Assembly (NCBI GenBank): GCA_019637395.1
Contig: JAHBVR010000001.1
Span: forward strand, 186,001-250,000
Length of the DNA: 64,000 bases
DNA from: Vulcanimicrobiota bacterium
GTDB taxonomy: Bacteria; Vulcanimicrobiota; Xenobia; Xenobiales; JADMJV01
Direction of reading: 5' to 3'
The position numbers and the translations under genes were made by a program. Under the pieces are notes generated by a model. The model had not been told where the DNA came from. It worked only from the letters and a program-made list of their open reading frames with translations, and did not search any database. Shown here piece by piece: positions 52,394 through 60,611 of this stretch; the stretch's first letter is position 1, and the number at the start of each line of letters is the position of its first letter.

Positions 52394-53449
52394 GTGGACC
52401 TGAAGGGCTTTATTTCTTCATACATTTTCCCGGGCTGCAACTTCCGCATGACCGGCCCCGCAGGCTCGCCCAACGATCCCAGCGTTCTCGTATTCTCTGA
52501 CATCGACGATACTTTTGTGCCATGGAAAAGCTATAACCAGGTAGCCGACGTCGACAAACTGGGACGTACCAAAGAAACGCTAAGCAAATATGAAGGCAAG
52601 ACCATCAACGGTCTGTGCAGCGCCCGCGGTCTCAGCCAGATCCAACAATTGGCGCCCTTTTTCAAGGGCGTTCCCCTGCAGTTCATCGGCACCAATGGCG
52701 GCCAACAGGTCTACATCAACAGCAAGAACCAACCGGCTGAGGAATGGCTGACCGGGCTGAAGGTCCACGAGAGCGACCGCGATTGGGACAAAGAGGTATC
52801 GCGTCGCTCCGGCGGCTTCAATACCCAGTTGGTGATGCGGGCCACCCACGGGGTGCTCAAGGATTTCGGTTTTCAGAAAGCCGCCGTGCCTCTGCCCCCT
52901 CCACACCACGAACGCGACGCCTTTGTGGCGCCCATTCCCGGTGGCAAGAAGGGGGAAGTGGCGGTGGTGGCGCTCACCAAGGATCAGACCACGGTCATGT
53001 TCCGGGCCGACTTCAAAGACGTCAACAAACCGCTGACCGCGGCTCATCGGGATTTCGCCCGCAAGCTGGCCCGCAAGCTGGAAGAACGTCTCACCAAGCA
53101 GGGCGTCGGATTGACCGCCAAGCAATTTGTCGATCGCAGTTGCCATCAAATCTATCTCATCGAGCCCAACAATATCTCCAAAGAAAGCCTGGTCAGCTAT
53201 CTGGTGCGCCGCTATCCTAGCGTTCAGGCGGTCATCACCGCCGGCGACAACACCAATGACACCATGCTGCTGCCGGATTCCTTCCTGGGCGTGCCCAACC
53301 ACCGTATCGTGTCGGGCGACCGTCCCGAAGTAGCCAGAGTAATGGAAGGCCATGACAACGTGGAACGCGTCCCCTTCGGCGAATTAAGCCCGGGTCTCGA
53401 CCATCATCTGTCCCAGTTGCTGTCCGACGACAAGCCCTCCGAAGATTGA
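52394..53449 (+). CDS. HAD-superfamily phosphatase (Cof/sucrose-phosphatase-like)
   Basis: 351 residues. The HAD motif 1 is VLVFSDIDDTFVPW (nucleophile D36, acid D38), motif 2 is NGLCSARG with Ser/Thr, and motif 4 is ITAGDNTNDTMLLPDS. The large cap region (about 130-260) fits the class C2 (Cof-like) group. The substrate is unknown but is probably a phosphorylated sugar or related compound. The start is GTG 52394; the stop overlaps the start of the next gene (TTGA). Confidence 0.85.
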   Translation: MDLKGFISSYIFPGCNFRMTGPAGSPNDPSVLVFSDIDDTFVPWKSYNQVADVDKLGRTKETLSKYEGKTINGLCSARGLSQIQQLAPFFKGVPLQFIGTNGGQQVYINSKNQPAEEWLTGLKVHESDRDWDKEVSRRSGGFNTQLVMRATHGVLKDFGFQKAAVPLPPPHHERDAFVAPIPGGKKGEVAVVALTKDQTTVMFRADFKDVNKPLTAAHRDFARKLARKLEERLTKQGVGLTAKQFVDRSCHQIYLIEPNNISKESLVSYLVRRYPSVQAVITAGDNTNDTMLLPDSFLGVPNHRIVSGDRPEVARVMEGHDNVERVPFGELSPGLDHHLSQLLSDDKPSED

Positions 53450-54402
53450 CCGACTGGCACTTCCACCCTGGCCAGAATTTTGAATGTAGCCAATGCTCCC
53501 GCTGTTGCCGTGGCTGGCGCATCGCGGTCGACCCGCAGACGGCGCAAAATCTCCAGGCCACTCCTTTTCACAAGCGCTTGGAAGAAAAGAACGGCCGCTT
53601 CTTTGCCCGCAAGGATTCCCAAGAAGCCTGCAGTTTTCTCACTTCCGAGCGGCGCTGCCAGCTCCACTCCGAGCTGGGCGCGGCGGCCAAGCCGCGCGGT
53701 TGCCGGCAGTTTCCCTTTCGCCTGACCAACACACCCGATGGCGTCTTCGTGGGCACTTCCTTCAGTTGTCCCTCGATTCAAAATAACCAGGGGGACTCGC
53801 TCGAGGCCTACCGGAGCGAACTGGAGGAGCTTGCCCAAGGACTTCCCCTGTGGGGAGCCGCCGGGCTGACTGTGTGGCAAGACAAACGATTGGCCTGGTC
53901 TGATTACCGACGGCTGGAAGATTTCATACTGCAAAGCACCGGGGTGGAAGCAGGCCTCGGCCAGGGCCTGTGGGCGCTGGCCCAATGGAGCTTGAAGCCC
54001 CAGCGTCCTTTGCAGACCTACCTGGAAAACAGCGCGGCCGCGCTGGAACCGCCCGCAGAACCGTTGATGCTCATGGAGCATCACTGGTTCAGCCAGTTGC
54101 TGAAGCACTGCGGTGAGAAACCCGTGGGCCGCCACCGAGAAGCCCCGTCAGAGCCACTGGAGCGCTATCTGCGCGCTCTGGTACACGGCAAGAGCTTGAT
54201 CAACCGCAGGCCCTTACTGGGCAATTTGGCCTTGCTCTATCTGCTGCCCCGCTTCTACCGATACTGGTATGCTCGATCGGGAAGCCCGGATCAGACTTTG
54301 GATCAATGTGAACGCAAAATCGCCACCCATCCCAACAACCTGGACGACCTGGTTATCAGGATGGCTGACGACTTTCGTGATCAACTGGAACCCATCTTCT
54401 AG
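53446..54402 (+). CDS. YkgJ-family cysteine-cluster protein
   Basis: 318 residues. FECSQCSRCCRGW gives the CxxCxxCC motif, followed by CSFL, RRCQLH and RGCRQFPFR, the pattern of YkgJ (UPF0153) proteins that probably bind zinc or an Fe-S cluster. A long C-terminal helical region (120-318) is less conserved. TTG 53446 overlaps the stop of the HAD gene (TTGA). The role is unknown. Confidence 0.85.
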   Translation: MTDWHFHPGQNFECSQCSRCCRGWRIAVDPQTAQNLQATPFHKRLEEKNGRFFARKDSQEACSFLTSERRCQLHSELGAAAKPRGCRQFPFRLTNTPDGVFVGTSFSCPSIQNNQGDSLEAYRSELEELAQGLPLWGAAGLTVWQDKRLAWSDYRRLEDFILQSTGVEAGLGQGLWALAQWSLKPQRPLQTYLENSAAALEPPAEPLMLMEHHWFSQLLKHCGEKPVGRHREAPSEPLERYLRALVHGKSLINRRPLLGNLALLYLLPRFYRYWYARSGSPDQTLDQCERKIATHPNNLDDLVIRMADDFRDQLEPIF

Positions 54403-54713
54403 GCGCGGTTAGAAGCGGCCAGTCCAATCAGGAAGGCAGCGCCGATCACGCCGATACCGGCCATCAGTCCCAGGGTGGTATTGTCCATAGGGCCCGAGTC
54501 GGTCTGACGATCCACGATAGTGGTGTTTTTCTCCACCGTGCTCGTCGAGGTCTGGACCGGAGCCGGGGCTGCGGGAGCAGCCGGAGCGTCCACCTGCACG
54601 TTGACATTGGGGGCCGGCGCCGACGTATCAGTGGTGGAAGGTTGATCCTGGGCCATGGCCGGGCCCGCGCAAGTCAAAGCGGCCAGAGCCGCACTCAAAA
54701 GTAAGCGTTTCAT
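54399..54713 (-). CDS. Small exported protein with C-terminal membrane helix
   Basis: 104 residues: signal peptide (MKRLLLSAALAALTCAGPAMAQ), a low-complexity Ala/Pro/Thr linker (to about 75) and a C-terminal hydrophobic helix (LGLMAGIGVIGAAFLIGLAAS). The layout suggests an envelope anchor or a small surface protein. CGGAGGA lies ahead of the ATG and sits in the loop of a possible 5' hairpin. The gene ends against the YkgJ gene with a 4-bp overlap. Confidence 0.72.
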   Translation of the reverse strand: MKRLLLSAALAALTCAGPAMAQDQPSTTDTSAPAPNVNVQVDAPAAPAAPAPVQTSTSTVEKNTTIVDRQTDSGPMDNTTLGLMAGIGVIGAAFLIGLAASNRA

Positions 54714-54716
54714 AGT

Positions 54717-54744
54717 TGTAGTCCTCCGATGTTGTGTGACTACA
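54717..54744 (-). promoter_or_regulatory. Leader hairpin placing the ribosome site in its loop
   Basis: In the mRNA of the small exported protein, TGTAGTC and GACTACA (arms at 54738-54744 and 54717-54723) form a 7-bp stem with a 14-base loop that contains GGAG of the ribosome-binding site, three bases before the ATG. This could tune initiation; whether it regulates is not shown. Confidence 0.45.
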
Positions 54745-54803
54745 GATTAAAGGGTGTGAGGCAGGGCATCCAGGTGTGCGGTTACCCAACGGAAGTATTT
54801 ATG

Positions 54804-55379
54804 TCACAGTTGACTGAGCAAAACCGCCAACTGGGCGGGGTTGTGCCGCGCCCACTGGCTTAGCGAGGGCCCGGCCCCCGTTTCCGTGGAACGCTGGGCC
54901 GCTTCTTGCGCGCGCGCCAGAGAGCGGCGCAGCGCCTCTTTGTCCTCCTCCGAAGCGTTGGACTGCTCCACTCCGGCTCGCAAGGCCAGCAAAACCTGTT
55001 CCATGGTAATGGTCTGATGCAGCAGAATATGGGGATCGCGCCCTAATTTCGCGGTTTCCGAATGGGGCTCACTCTTTTTCCAAAACGGCGAGGACGGAGC
55101 CGCCTGCAGGGCGCGTTTGCCCGCCGCGGTCACGCGCACCAGGAATAAGCTTTTGTCGGGACTGGATTTGCCGAGCGAGGGGAATTCCACCAGGTCCATT
55201 TTCGCCAGCTCCTGGACGCATTCGATCACTTCGGCCTGATCCAGGGCGCTCAGGGCCTGCTCGCCCGGTATTTTCGTCAAAAGCGCCGGGCCCGGACACA
55301 TTCCTACCGAGGAATGGTCCTGAATTTGGGTGACGAGGTGCAGCAACGAATGGAGAACTTCACCACGCTCGTTTGGCAT
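54804..55379 (-). CDS. Winged-helix-like hypothetical protein
   Basis: 191 residues from ATG 55379 (an upstream GTG at 55418 would add 13 residues and overlap the acylase gene). The segment LLTKIPGEQALSALDQAEVIECVQELAKMDLVEF, followed by a strand pair ending VRVTAAGKRALQ, resembles a winged-helix DNA-binding or protein-binding fold. The C-terminal half is helical and polar. It lies at the end of the signalling operon. Confidence 0.6.
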   Translation of the reverse strand: MPNERGEVLHSLLHLVTQIQDHSSVGMCPGPALLTKIPGEQALSALDQAEVIECVQELAKMDLVEFPSLGKSSPDKSLFLVRVTAAGKRALQAAPSSPFWKKSEPHSETAKLGRDPHILLHQTITMEQVLLALRAGVEQSNASEEDKEALRRSLARAQEAAQRSTETGAGPSLSQWARHNPAQLAVLLSQL

Positions 55380-55392
55380 TTGAGTAGATTCG

Positions 55393-57492
55393 CTAGAGCG
55401 GGGCGGTCTCCCTGGCACTCAGCCAGGTGTAGCGGCCATGCCGCCAATCCTCGACTCCATCCCTATAATGGCCGCTATCCCAGCGCCCGGATTGGCCCGG
55501 GAAATGGCAGGTGCGGCAATTCTCGGGTTGGCCGAGTTCGGCAATCATGCGGAAGCTCCCGATCAAACAGATCGCGCCCGGCAATTCTCGATCGCACAAG
55601 AATCCAGCCTGATTCGGGGTATCCGCATCCCCATCCAGAGGCAGCCAGCCTCCAAAAGGCAGGCGCAGGCCATGCACTCGACCCCAGTTCCAACTGCCCG
55701 GATGCCCCAATTTCTTGGAAAGACGCCGGTGGGCTTCCAAGAGGGCCTCGCGCACCCGGGGAAGTTGCTCGGGATTCTCTTCCATCCAGTGCAACACCCA
55801 CGGCTGCAACCGAGACAAGTGCCCACCCCGCTTGAGCAGCGGATGGTGGGTTTCCGGACCCAAGAAAAGACCCCGCCACTGTTCCGGCAAAGCCAGTTGA
55901 GTCAAACACAGCAAGCCGCAGGCGGCCAGCAAGGCGGCCCGGCTGTCGGAGCGCATGTTGCCGTCCCAGCGGCGCAGGTCTTCGAGCATCCAGGAATGAG
56001 GGAAATGAGTTAATTTGAGGCATAAATCGGCAAACCGGCGGGCCGGCAAACTATAAATATCCATTTGAATTTTGGCAAAGCTGCGCCAGTCATGGTGGGT
56101 CTGGGCGGCCAGCAAATGCTCGATGCGCTGAGCCCGAATGCCGCTATTGAAGTCCCAGGACAGATCCGGCCCCAGCCCGTGGTTGGCGCACACCACGAAA
56201 CCACTTTCGGGATTGGTCAGGGCGGGCCATTCCTCAAAATCCAGCAGGCCTTGCCAGCTGAACTCCTCTTTCCAGGCCGGCACCGGCACCAGTCCGGAAC
56301 CCTTACCGCGGCGCGGGATGTGCCCCACCACCTGATAGCCGATGTCCTCCATATCGGCCAGCACGTAGCACAGGCTGGGGGCCACCCAGTGGCGCATGGC
56401 CCGGCGCGCTTCCGCCAGGTCGCGAGCGAAGTTTAGCCCGAAAAGAGCGCGAAAGAATTCACCGGGCTGCTGGCCGGTCCAGGCCAGCGACAGCGAATGG
56501 CCATCGCGCACCGGCACCAACAGCGGGCCGCGCTCGGTGGCCTGGATGAGCACGCGTTTCTTGCCAAAGCCGCGCACCCCGATTTCCTCCCAGCGCTCTT
56601 GCAGGTTGCCGTCGATTTTTTCCCAGAAGAGATCCTGCACGTCGATATAGGAATTGGTGGCTCCCCAGGCCAGGCTGCGATTCTGGCCGATCACCACGCC
56701 CGGAAAACCGGCCATGGTGGCGCCCACCACATGCCCCTTGGGCCAGATCAACTCCGCTTGATACCAGCTGTCGGGAACCTTGGGAGCCAGATGCGGATCG
56801 CTACCCAGCATGGGCCGACCGCTGGCGGTCAGGCGCCCGCTCACCGCCCAGGCGTTGCTGCCCGGCCCGGCCGGGGTCAGACCGGCCGGCAGACTCTGTT
56901 GGATGAGCTCCCATTCCTCCCGTAGCTCCTGTAACCGAGCCCGGGTGGGCTGCCCGGAAACCTGAGGGTAGCCTGGTGGGGCCGTCATGGCCCCCCAACT
57001 TTCCAGCGCTTCTGGATGGCTGGCGGCCAATTGACCGCGCAGTAGCTCCTGCTCCCAGTTGGCGGCCAGTCCGAAAGCCATCATCTTCACCCAGAGCAAG
57101 CAATCCAGCGGAGTCCATTCGCTCAAGCTCATCCTCAGCAAACGCATGGCCCAGGGCCGCTCGGCACGGAAATTCACGCCGGCGCAATAGGCCTGCAGAG
57201 CCGCCAGTTCCTGGGGGCGATAGAGTTCCAGCTCGCGCCGGCACAAACCGACCAGGTCCAACTTTCGCATGAAACAGTCGGCCCGAAAAGTCAGCTTGGA
57301 AAATACTTCCGACAGGCGGCCGCTGGCCAGCCGGCGTTGCATCTCCATCTGAAAGCGGCGCTCCCGCCCATGGGCGTAACCCAGTCCCCAGCACACGTCG
57401 TCCCAGTGCCGGGCGCGGATACTGGGCACTCCACGCCCGCTCCAGCGAATGCGGACCAGGCCGTGCTGGCCGGGCAGTGATTGCTTCTTCAC
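55393..57492 (-). CDS. Penicillin-acylase-family Ntn hydrolase
   Basis: 699 residues. The family core is PGSNAWAVSGRLTASGRPMLGSDPHL; S212 after GPG would be the N-terminal nucleophile freed by self-cleavage. Further features are GATMAGFPGVVIGQNRSLAWGATNSYIDVQDLFWE and a C-terminal WNWGRVHGLRLPFG. These enzymes hydrolyse amides such as acyl-homoserine lactones or penicillins. No signal peptide is seen, unlike most periplasmic members, so a cytoplasmic role is possible. GTG 57492 overlaps the response-regulator stop (GTGA). Confidence 0.87.
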   Translation of the reverse strand: MKKQSLPGQHGLVRIRWSGRGVPSIRARHWDDVCWGLGYAHGRERRFQMEMQRRLASGRLSEVFSKLTFRADCFMRKLDLVGLCRRELELYRPQELAALQAYCAGVNFRAERPWAMRLLRMSLSEWTPLDCLLWVKMMAFGLAANWEQELLRGQLAASHPEALESWGAMTAPPGYPQVSGQPTRARLQELREEWELIQQSLPAGLTPAGPGSNAWAVSGRLTASGRPMLGSDPHLAPKVPDSWYQAELIWPKGHVVGATMAGFPGVVIGQNRSLAWGATNSYIDVQDLFWEKIDGNLQERWEEIGVRGFGKKRVLIQATERGPLLVPVRDGHSLSLAWTGQQPGEFFRALFGLNFARDLAEARRAMRHWVAPSLCYVLADMEDIGYQVVGHIPRRGKGSGLVPVPAWKEEFSWQGLLDFEEWPALTNPESGFVVCANHGLGPDLSWDFNSGIRAQRIEHLLAAQTHHDWRSFAKIQMDIYSLPARRFADLCLKLTHFPHSWMLEDLRRWDGNMRSDSRAALLAACGLLCLTQLALPEQWRGLFLGPETHHPLLKRGGHLSRLQPWVLHWMEENPEQLPRVREALLEAHRRLSKKLGHPGSWNWGRVHGLRLPFGGWLPLDGDADTPNQAGFLCDRELPGAICLIGSFRMIAELGQPENCRTCHFPGQSGRWDSGHYRDGVEDWRHGRYTWLSARETAPL

Positions 57493-58379
57493 CCCACTAA
57501 TTGTCTGAAGACCTCCTGCAGGGCGGGGGGCAAAGCAGCCGCCTTTTCGGGCTTGAGACGGGCCTCCAGCAGGAGCAATAGCTCTTCCTGGGCCACCCGG
57601 CCGGCCTGCACGATGTCCACCATGGCTTGAAAGCCATTGCGGGATACCGCCTTACCGTCGCGTGGCGGCAAGCTGGCCACGTTGCCGGTTTTTTGATAAT
57701 GGGCCATGCGCTCGTAAACCTTGCGATAAGCCACACCCATGGCCTGGAGAGCTTCCTCGGTGGGGGTTCCAGGCAGTTGCAGCCAACCTGCCTCCAACTT
57801 TTCCAACTGGTCCCAGAGCTCTAAGGAAGCCGATTTACTCAGGCCGCGGGCGCGCAAGGAAACAAAGAATGCCTGGAGGACCTTCTGTTTTTCTTGCTCC
57901 AGCAAACCGAGCATGCGCTGCACCTTTTGGGCCTTAGCCTGCTCCATCAGCTTCATAGGGCCGGCCAGCAGGCTGCGCAAGCCTGCCAGCGGAGAGAACT
58001 GGCGGGGAGGCGGATTGAGCACCCGCTCCACCACTTCCATGAGAATCGGCAGCTTGATGGGTTTGTGGACATAGTCATCCACCAGGATTTCGACGGCTCG
58101 GCGAGCCGCGTCCTCATCGGCGTAACCCGTCAGCATGACGACCTTGGCCTTAGGCTGAAACTTCTTGATTTTTTGCATGACGGCCAGGCCGTCCTGGGGG
58201 CCGCCGATGCGGATGTCCGAGACAATCAACTGGAAGGGGATGATCTTGGCCAGCTCGATGGCCGTGTCGGCGTTGTCGGCTGCCCGCGGATCATAGTTGT
58301 GAAAGCGCAGCACACCGCAGAGAGTCTCGAGCATGTTCATATCGTCCTCGAGAACGAGGACGCGGGGGGCCTCTTTCAT
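57489..58379 (-). CDS. Response regulator with uncharacterised C-terminal domain
   Basis: 296 residues: a receiver domain (1-120; acidic pair EDD 11-13, phospho-acceptor D55 in LIVSDIRIGG, Thr in MLTGY and Lys in HKPIKLP) followed by a helical C-terminal region without a recognised DNA-binding fold. Output is therefore probably protein contact. It lies between the selenoprotein candidate and the acylase, and the ATG-to-stop spacing indicates one transcript. Confidence 0.87.
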   Translation of the reverse strand: MKEAPRVLVLEDDMNMLETLCGVLRFHNYDPRAADNADTAIELAKIIPFQLIVSDIRIGGPQDGLAVMQKIKKFQPKAKVVMLTGYADEDAARRAVEILVDDYVHKPIKLPILMEVVERVLNPPPRQFSPLAGLRSLLAGPMKLMEQAKAQKVQRMLGLLEQEKQKVLQAFFVSLRARGLSKSASLELWDQLEKLEAGWLQLPGTPTEEALQAMGVAYRKVYERMAHYQKTGNVASLPPRDGKAVSRNGFQAMVDIVQAGRVAQEELLLLLEARLKPEKAAALPPALQEVFRQLVG

Positions 58380-58413
58380 AGGGCCCCTGATTCCGCACCC
58401 GATGGTCCGGAAC

Positions 58414-59295
58414 CTACCTATGGGGGTCGGTCACGGGAATCTGTGTCTGCCAGTGCACCCCCCGCTGGTGACCCTCGAAGAGATGGTCGTGAGCGTTCTT
58501 TTCGGCACCGCGATAACCGTTCAGAAGCCGCTGCAAATCGGCGGAAAGCGTCGACGAGTCGGGAGCAAGCCAGCCCAGGGGCTGGCTGTCCAGGCCAAAT
58601 TTCCCCGGGGCCAGCACCAGCAAGCCAGGCCTGGGCGTGGCCCGCTGGTCCAGACAATAAATCGCCTTTCCCAGCAGGGCCGGCTCCCAGGCCACAGCCG
58701 CCAGGCGGCTCTGCCAGTCGCGCAGCTGGGCGCCGTCCGGAGAAGTCAGAGCCACCACCGGCAGACCATCGCAGGCGGCCAGATTGACGGCCAGGCGCAG
58801 ATTGACCACGGTGGGTAGTTCGCCGCTGGACTGTCCCCGGTAGCGCTCGGAAATGCGCCCCATGGTGGTGGCCATCTGTTGCGAGTCGACAAAGGCGAAA
58901 TCGGGACTACGGCCCGAGTAGACCAGCGGCGTGCGGCCGTCGGGACTGAGCAGGGCGAAGGTGGTGTTCTCCAACTGGCCGGAGCCGCCCCGAAAGATAG
59001 AGCGCAGCATCCGAGCCTCCTCGAGGCTTTCGTAAGTGGCCAGGCGGATGCAGACAAACTTGCGCGAGGCCCGCACAACCTCGGGTCGGGACAGGAAACT
59101 CCTGTCCATAGCTTGCTTACCGGGTCACCAGATGCCGGAAACGTTGTGACAATGAGGCGCGGCCGCGATCAGCAAAATCGGCCGGCCGGTGGCGCGCGCC
59201 TGGCGCAGGCCCATCTCCCAGGTAGCATACCACTGGATTTTCTCCTGGGCCGGCACAGTGAGGGTGAGCAAAAGAAAAAGCAGCAGGATTCTCAT
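58414..59295 (-). CDS. Candidate selenoprotein: exported thioredoxin-like protein with in-frame UGA
   Basis: From ATG 59295 the frame gives a signal peptide (MRILLLFLLLTLTVPAQ), then WEMGLRQARATGRPILLIAAAPHC and a TGA at 59125-59127 (codon 57). The same frame continues without shift as PGKQAMDRSFLSRPEVVRASRKFVCIRL, a thioredoxin-like helix/strand that ordinary callers would start at ATG 59109. Reading TGA as Sec gives 293 residues with GIW-U57-PGKQAMD and C49 eight positions before. A stem-loop at 59089-59107 fits a bacterial SECIS. A redox role outside the cytoplasm is inferred. The later part (PDGRTPLVYSGRSPDF) resembles thioredoxin-like proteins; residues 150-293 are unassigned. sel genes are not in the window. 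Confidence 0.78.
59089..59107 (-). promoter_or_regulatory. Candidate bacterial SECIS element
   Basis: In the mRNA, GGACAGG and CCTGTCC form a perfect 7-bp stem with loop AGTTT. It begins 17 nt after the in-frame TGA, so the loop is 24 nt downstream, with a G among its first two bases. This lies within the range described for bacterial SECIS elements, which are read inside the coding sequence by SelB. Confidence 0.72.
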
Positions 59296-59309
59296 CGGTT
59301 GAGCTTAGT

Positions 59310-60536
59310 TCACAATTGTGGAGACATGATGGACTGGCGCAGGGCCTGGGCGAACTCGCGGGCGGTGGCGAAACGCAGGCGCTTTTCGCGGCGCATGCCG
59401 CGCTGAATAGCCAGCCACAAATCAACGGACACGTCCAAAGGCTCAGGCTCATGATTGGCCAGCGCCATGATCAATTCCCCAAGATTCTTAGCCGGGAAAG
59501 GATGCTCGCCCTGCAGGCATTCGTAAAGCATCACGCTGACCGCGAACAAGTCGCTCTGCGCGTCCACATGTCCCAGGTCGGGATTGAAAGCCTCCGGGGC
59601 CATATAGTGGGGCGTGCCGTAAAGGCTGTCCCCCTTCATCGGATCAACCTCGGTGCGCGCCAGTCCGAAATCCATCACTTTGGTCTGGCCGTCGAGAGTG
59701 ACCATCACGTTGTGCGGCTTCAGATCGCGATGAACCACCCCTTCCAGGTGAATGGCCTCGAGCGCTTCCAGCAACTGGATAAAGAGCTTCACGATGGTGG
59801 GAATATCGGCGATCACCTTGAGCGCGTCCGAGAGTAATTTCCCCTCGATCAACTCCATGGCGATGAAACGGCAGGGCTGCAATCCAATTTCATAAATCTT
59901 GACCACTCCCGGATGATCCACTCGCGCCAAGGCCCGCGCTTCCGTGATGAAACGCTGCAAGGCCTGACCCGGTTTGGGTTCATCGGTGATCAACTTGAGG
60001 GCCACCTGGCGCAACAAGCGCGTATCCTGGGCGCGGAAAACCTCACCCATGCCGCCTTTGCCCAGCGAGCCTTCCAGCCAATAATGGGCTACCCGCTCGC
60101 CGGTCTTATAAGACCCCGGCAGTTCCACCGGCAACTCTTCTTCCGGATTGAGGATGACCACCTTGGGTCGCAGACGCAAAAGGTGGCGGATCTTGGCAAA
60201 GAGCAGCTCGAACTGGACGGGCTTGGTGAAAAAGTCATTGGCTCCGCCGTCGATGGCCCGTACCATGGCCTGGACGTCGTCGCTGGAAGAGACCATCAGA
60301 ATGGGCAGTTCGACGGGAGTAAAACGGCGGCGCAGGATTTCGAGCACTTCCAGGCCAGACATATCCGGCATATTCAAATCTAAGATGACCAGCTCGATCG
60401 GATGAAGCGCTACCGCCTCCAGGGTGGAATGTCCGCACTCAGCCACCACCACTTCGTGGCCTTCGCGAATCAGGCGGCGATGCATCAGTTCTCGGCTGAT
60501 CAGGTTGTCATCAACGACCAATAACATCCCGTTCAT
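59310..60536 (-). CDS. Response-regulator receiver fused to a Ser/Thr protein kinase (second copy)
   Basis: 408 residues with the same layout as the protein at 13389-14618: receiver (phospho-acceptor D53 in VILDLNMPDMSG, KP loop TKPVQFE) and kinase (LGKGGMGEVF, VALKL, VVHRDLKPHNVMV, VMDFGLA, YGTPHYMAPE). Shared stretches such as RFITEARALARVDHPGVVKIYEIG show that the two are paralogues. ATG 60536 has AAAAGGG upstream; ATG 60554 is an alternative. It is followed 14 bp later by the selenoprotein candidate. Confidence 0.9.
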   Translation of the reverse strand: MNGMLLVVDDNLISRELMHRRLIREGHEVVVAECGHSTLEAVALHPIELVILDLNMPDMSGLEVLEILRRRFTPVELPILMVSSSDDVQAMVRAIDGGANDFFTKPVQFELLFAKIRHLLRLRPKVVILNPEEELPVELPGSYKTGERVAHYWLEGSLGKGGMGEVFRAQDTRLLRQVALKLITDEPKPGQALQRFITEARALARVDHPGVVKIYEIGLQPCRFIAMELIEGKLLSDALKVIADIPTIVKLFIQLLEALEAIHLEGVVHRDLKPHNVMVTLDGQTKVMDFGLARTEVDPMKGDSLYGTPHYMAPEAFNPDLGHVDAQSDLFAVSVMLYECLQGEHPFPAKNLGELIMALANHEPEPLDVSVDLWLAIQRGMRREKRLRFATAREFAQALRQSIMSPQL

Positions 60537-60611
60537 CGCAGCCCTTTTTTGCATGGCTAAAGACCATTCCTGTGGAAGGTAGATCAAACTACTAGAGGGA
60601 AATTCTCGGCT

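Noticed and set aside
59107-59127. Reading the TGA at 59125 as a true stop, with a separate gene from ATG 59109
   Set aside because: The frame before and after the TGA is the same, the upstream part supplies the signal peptide and first thioredoxin-like elements, and a SECIS-like hairpin follows. A pseudogene by point mutation remains possible but explains less.
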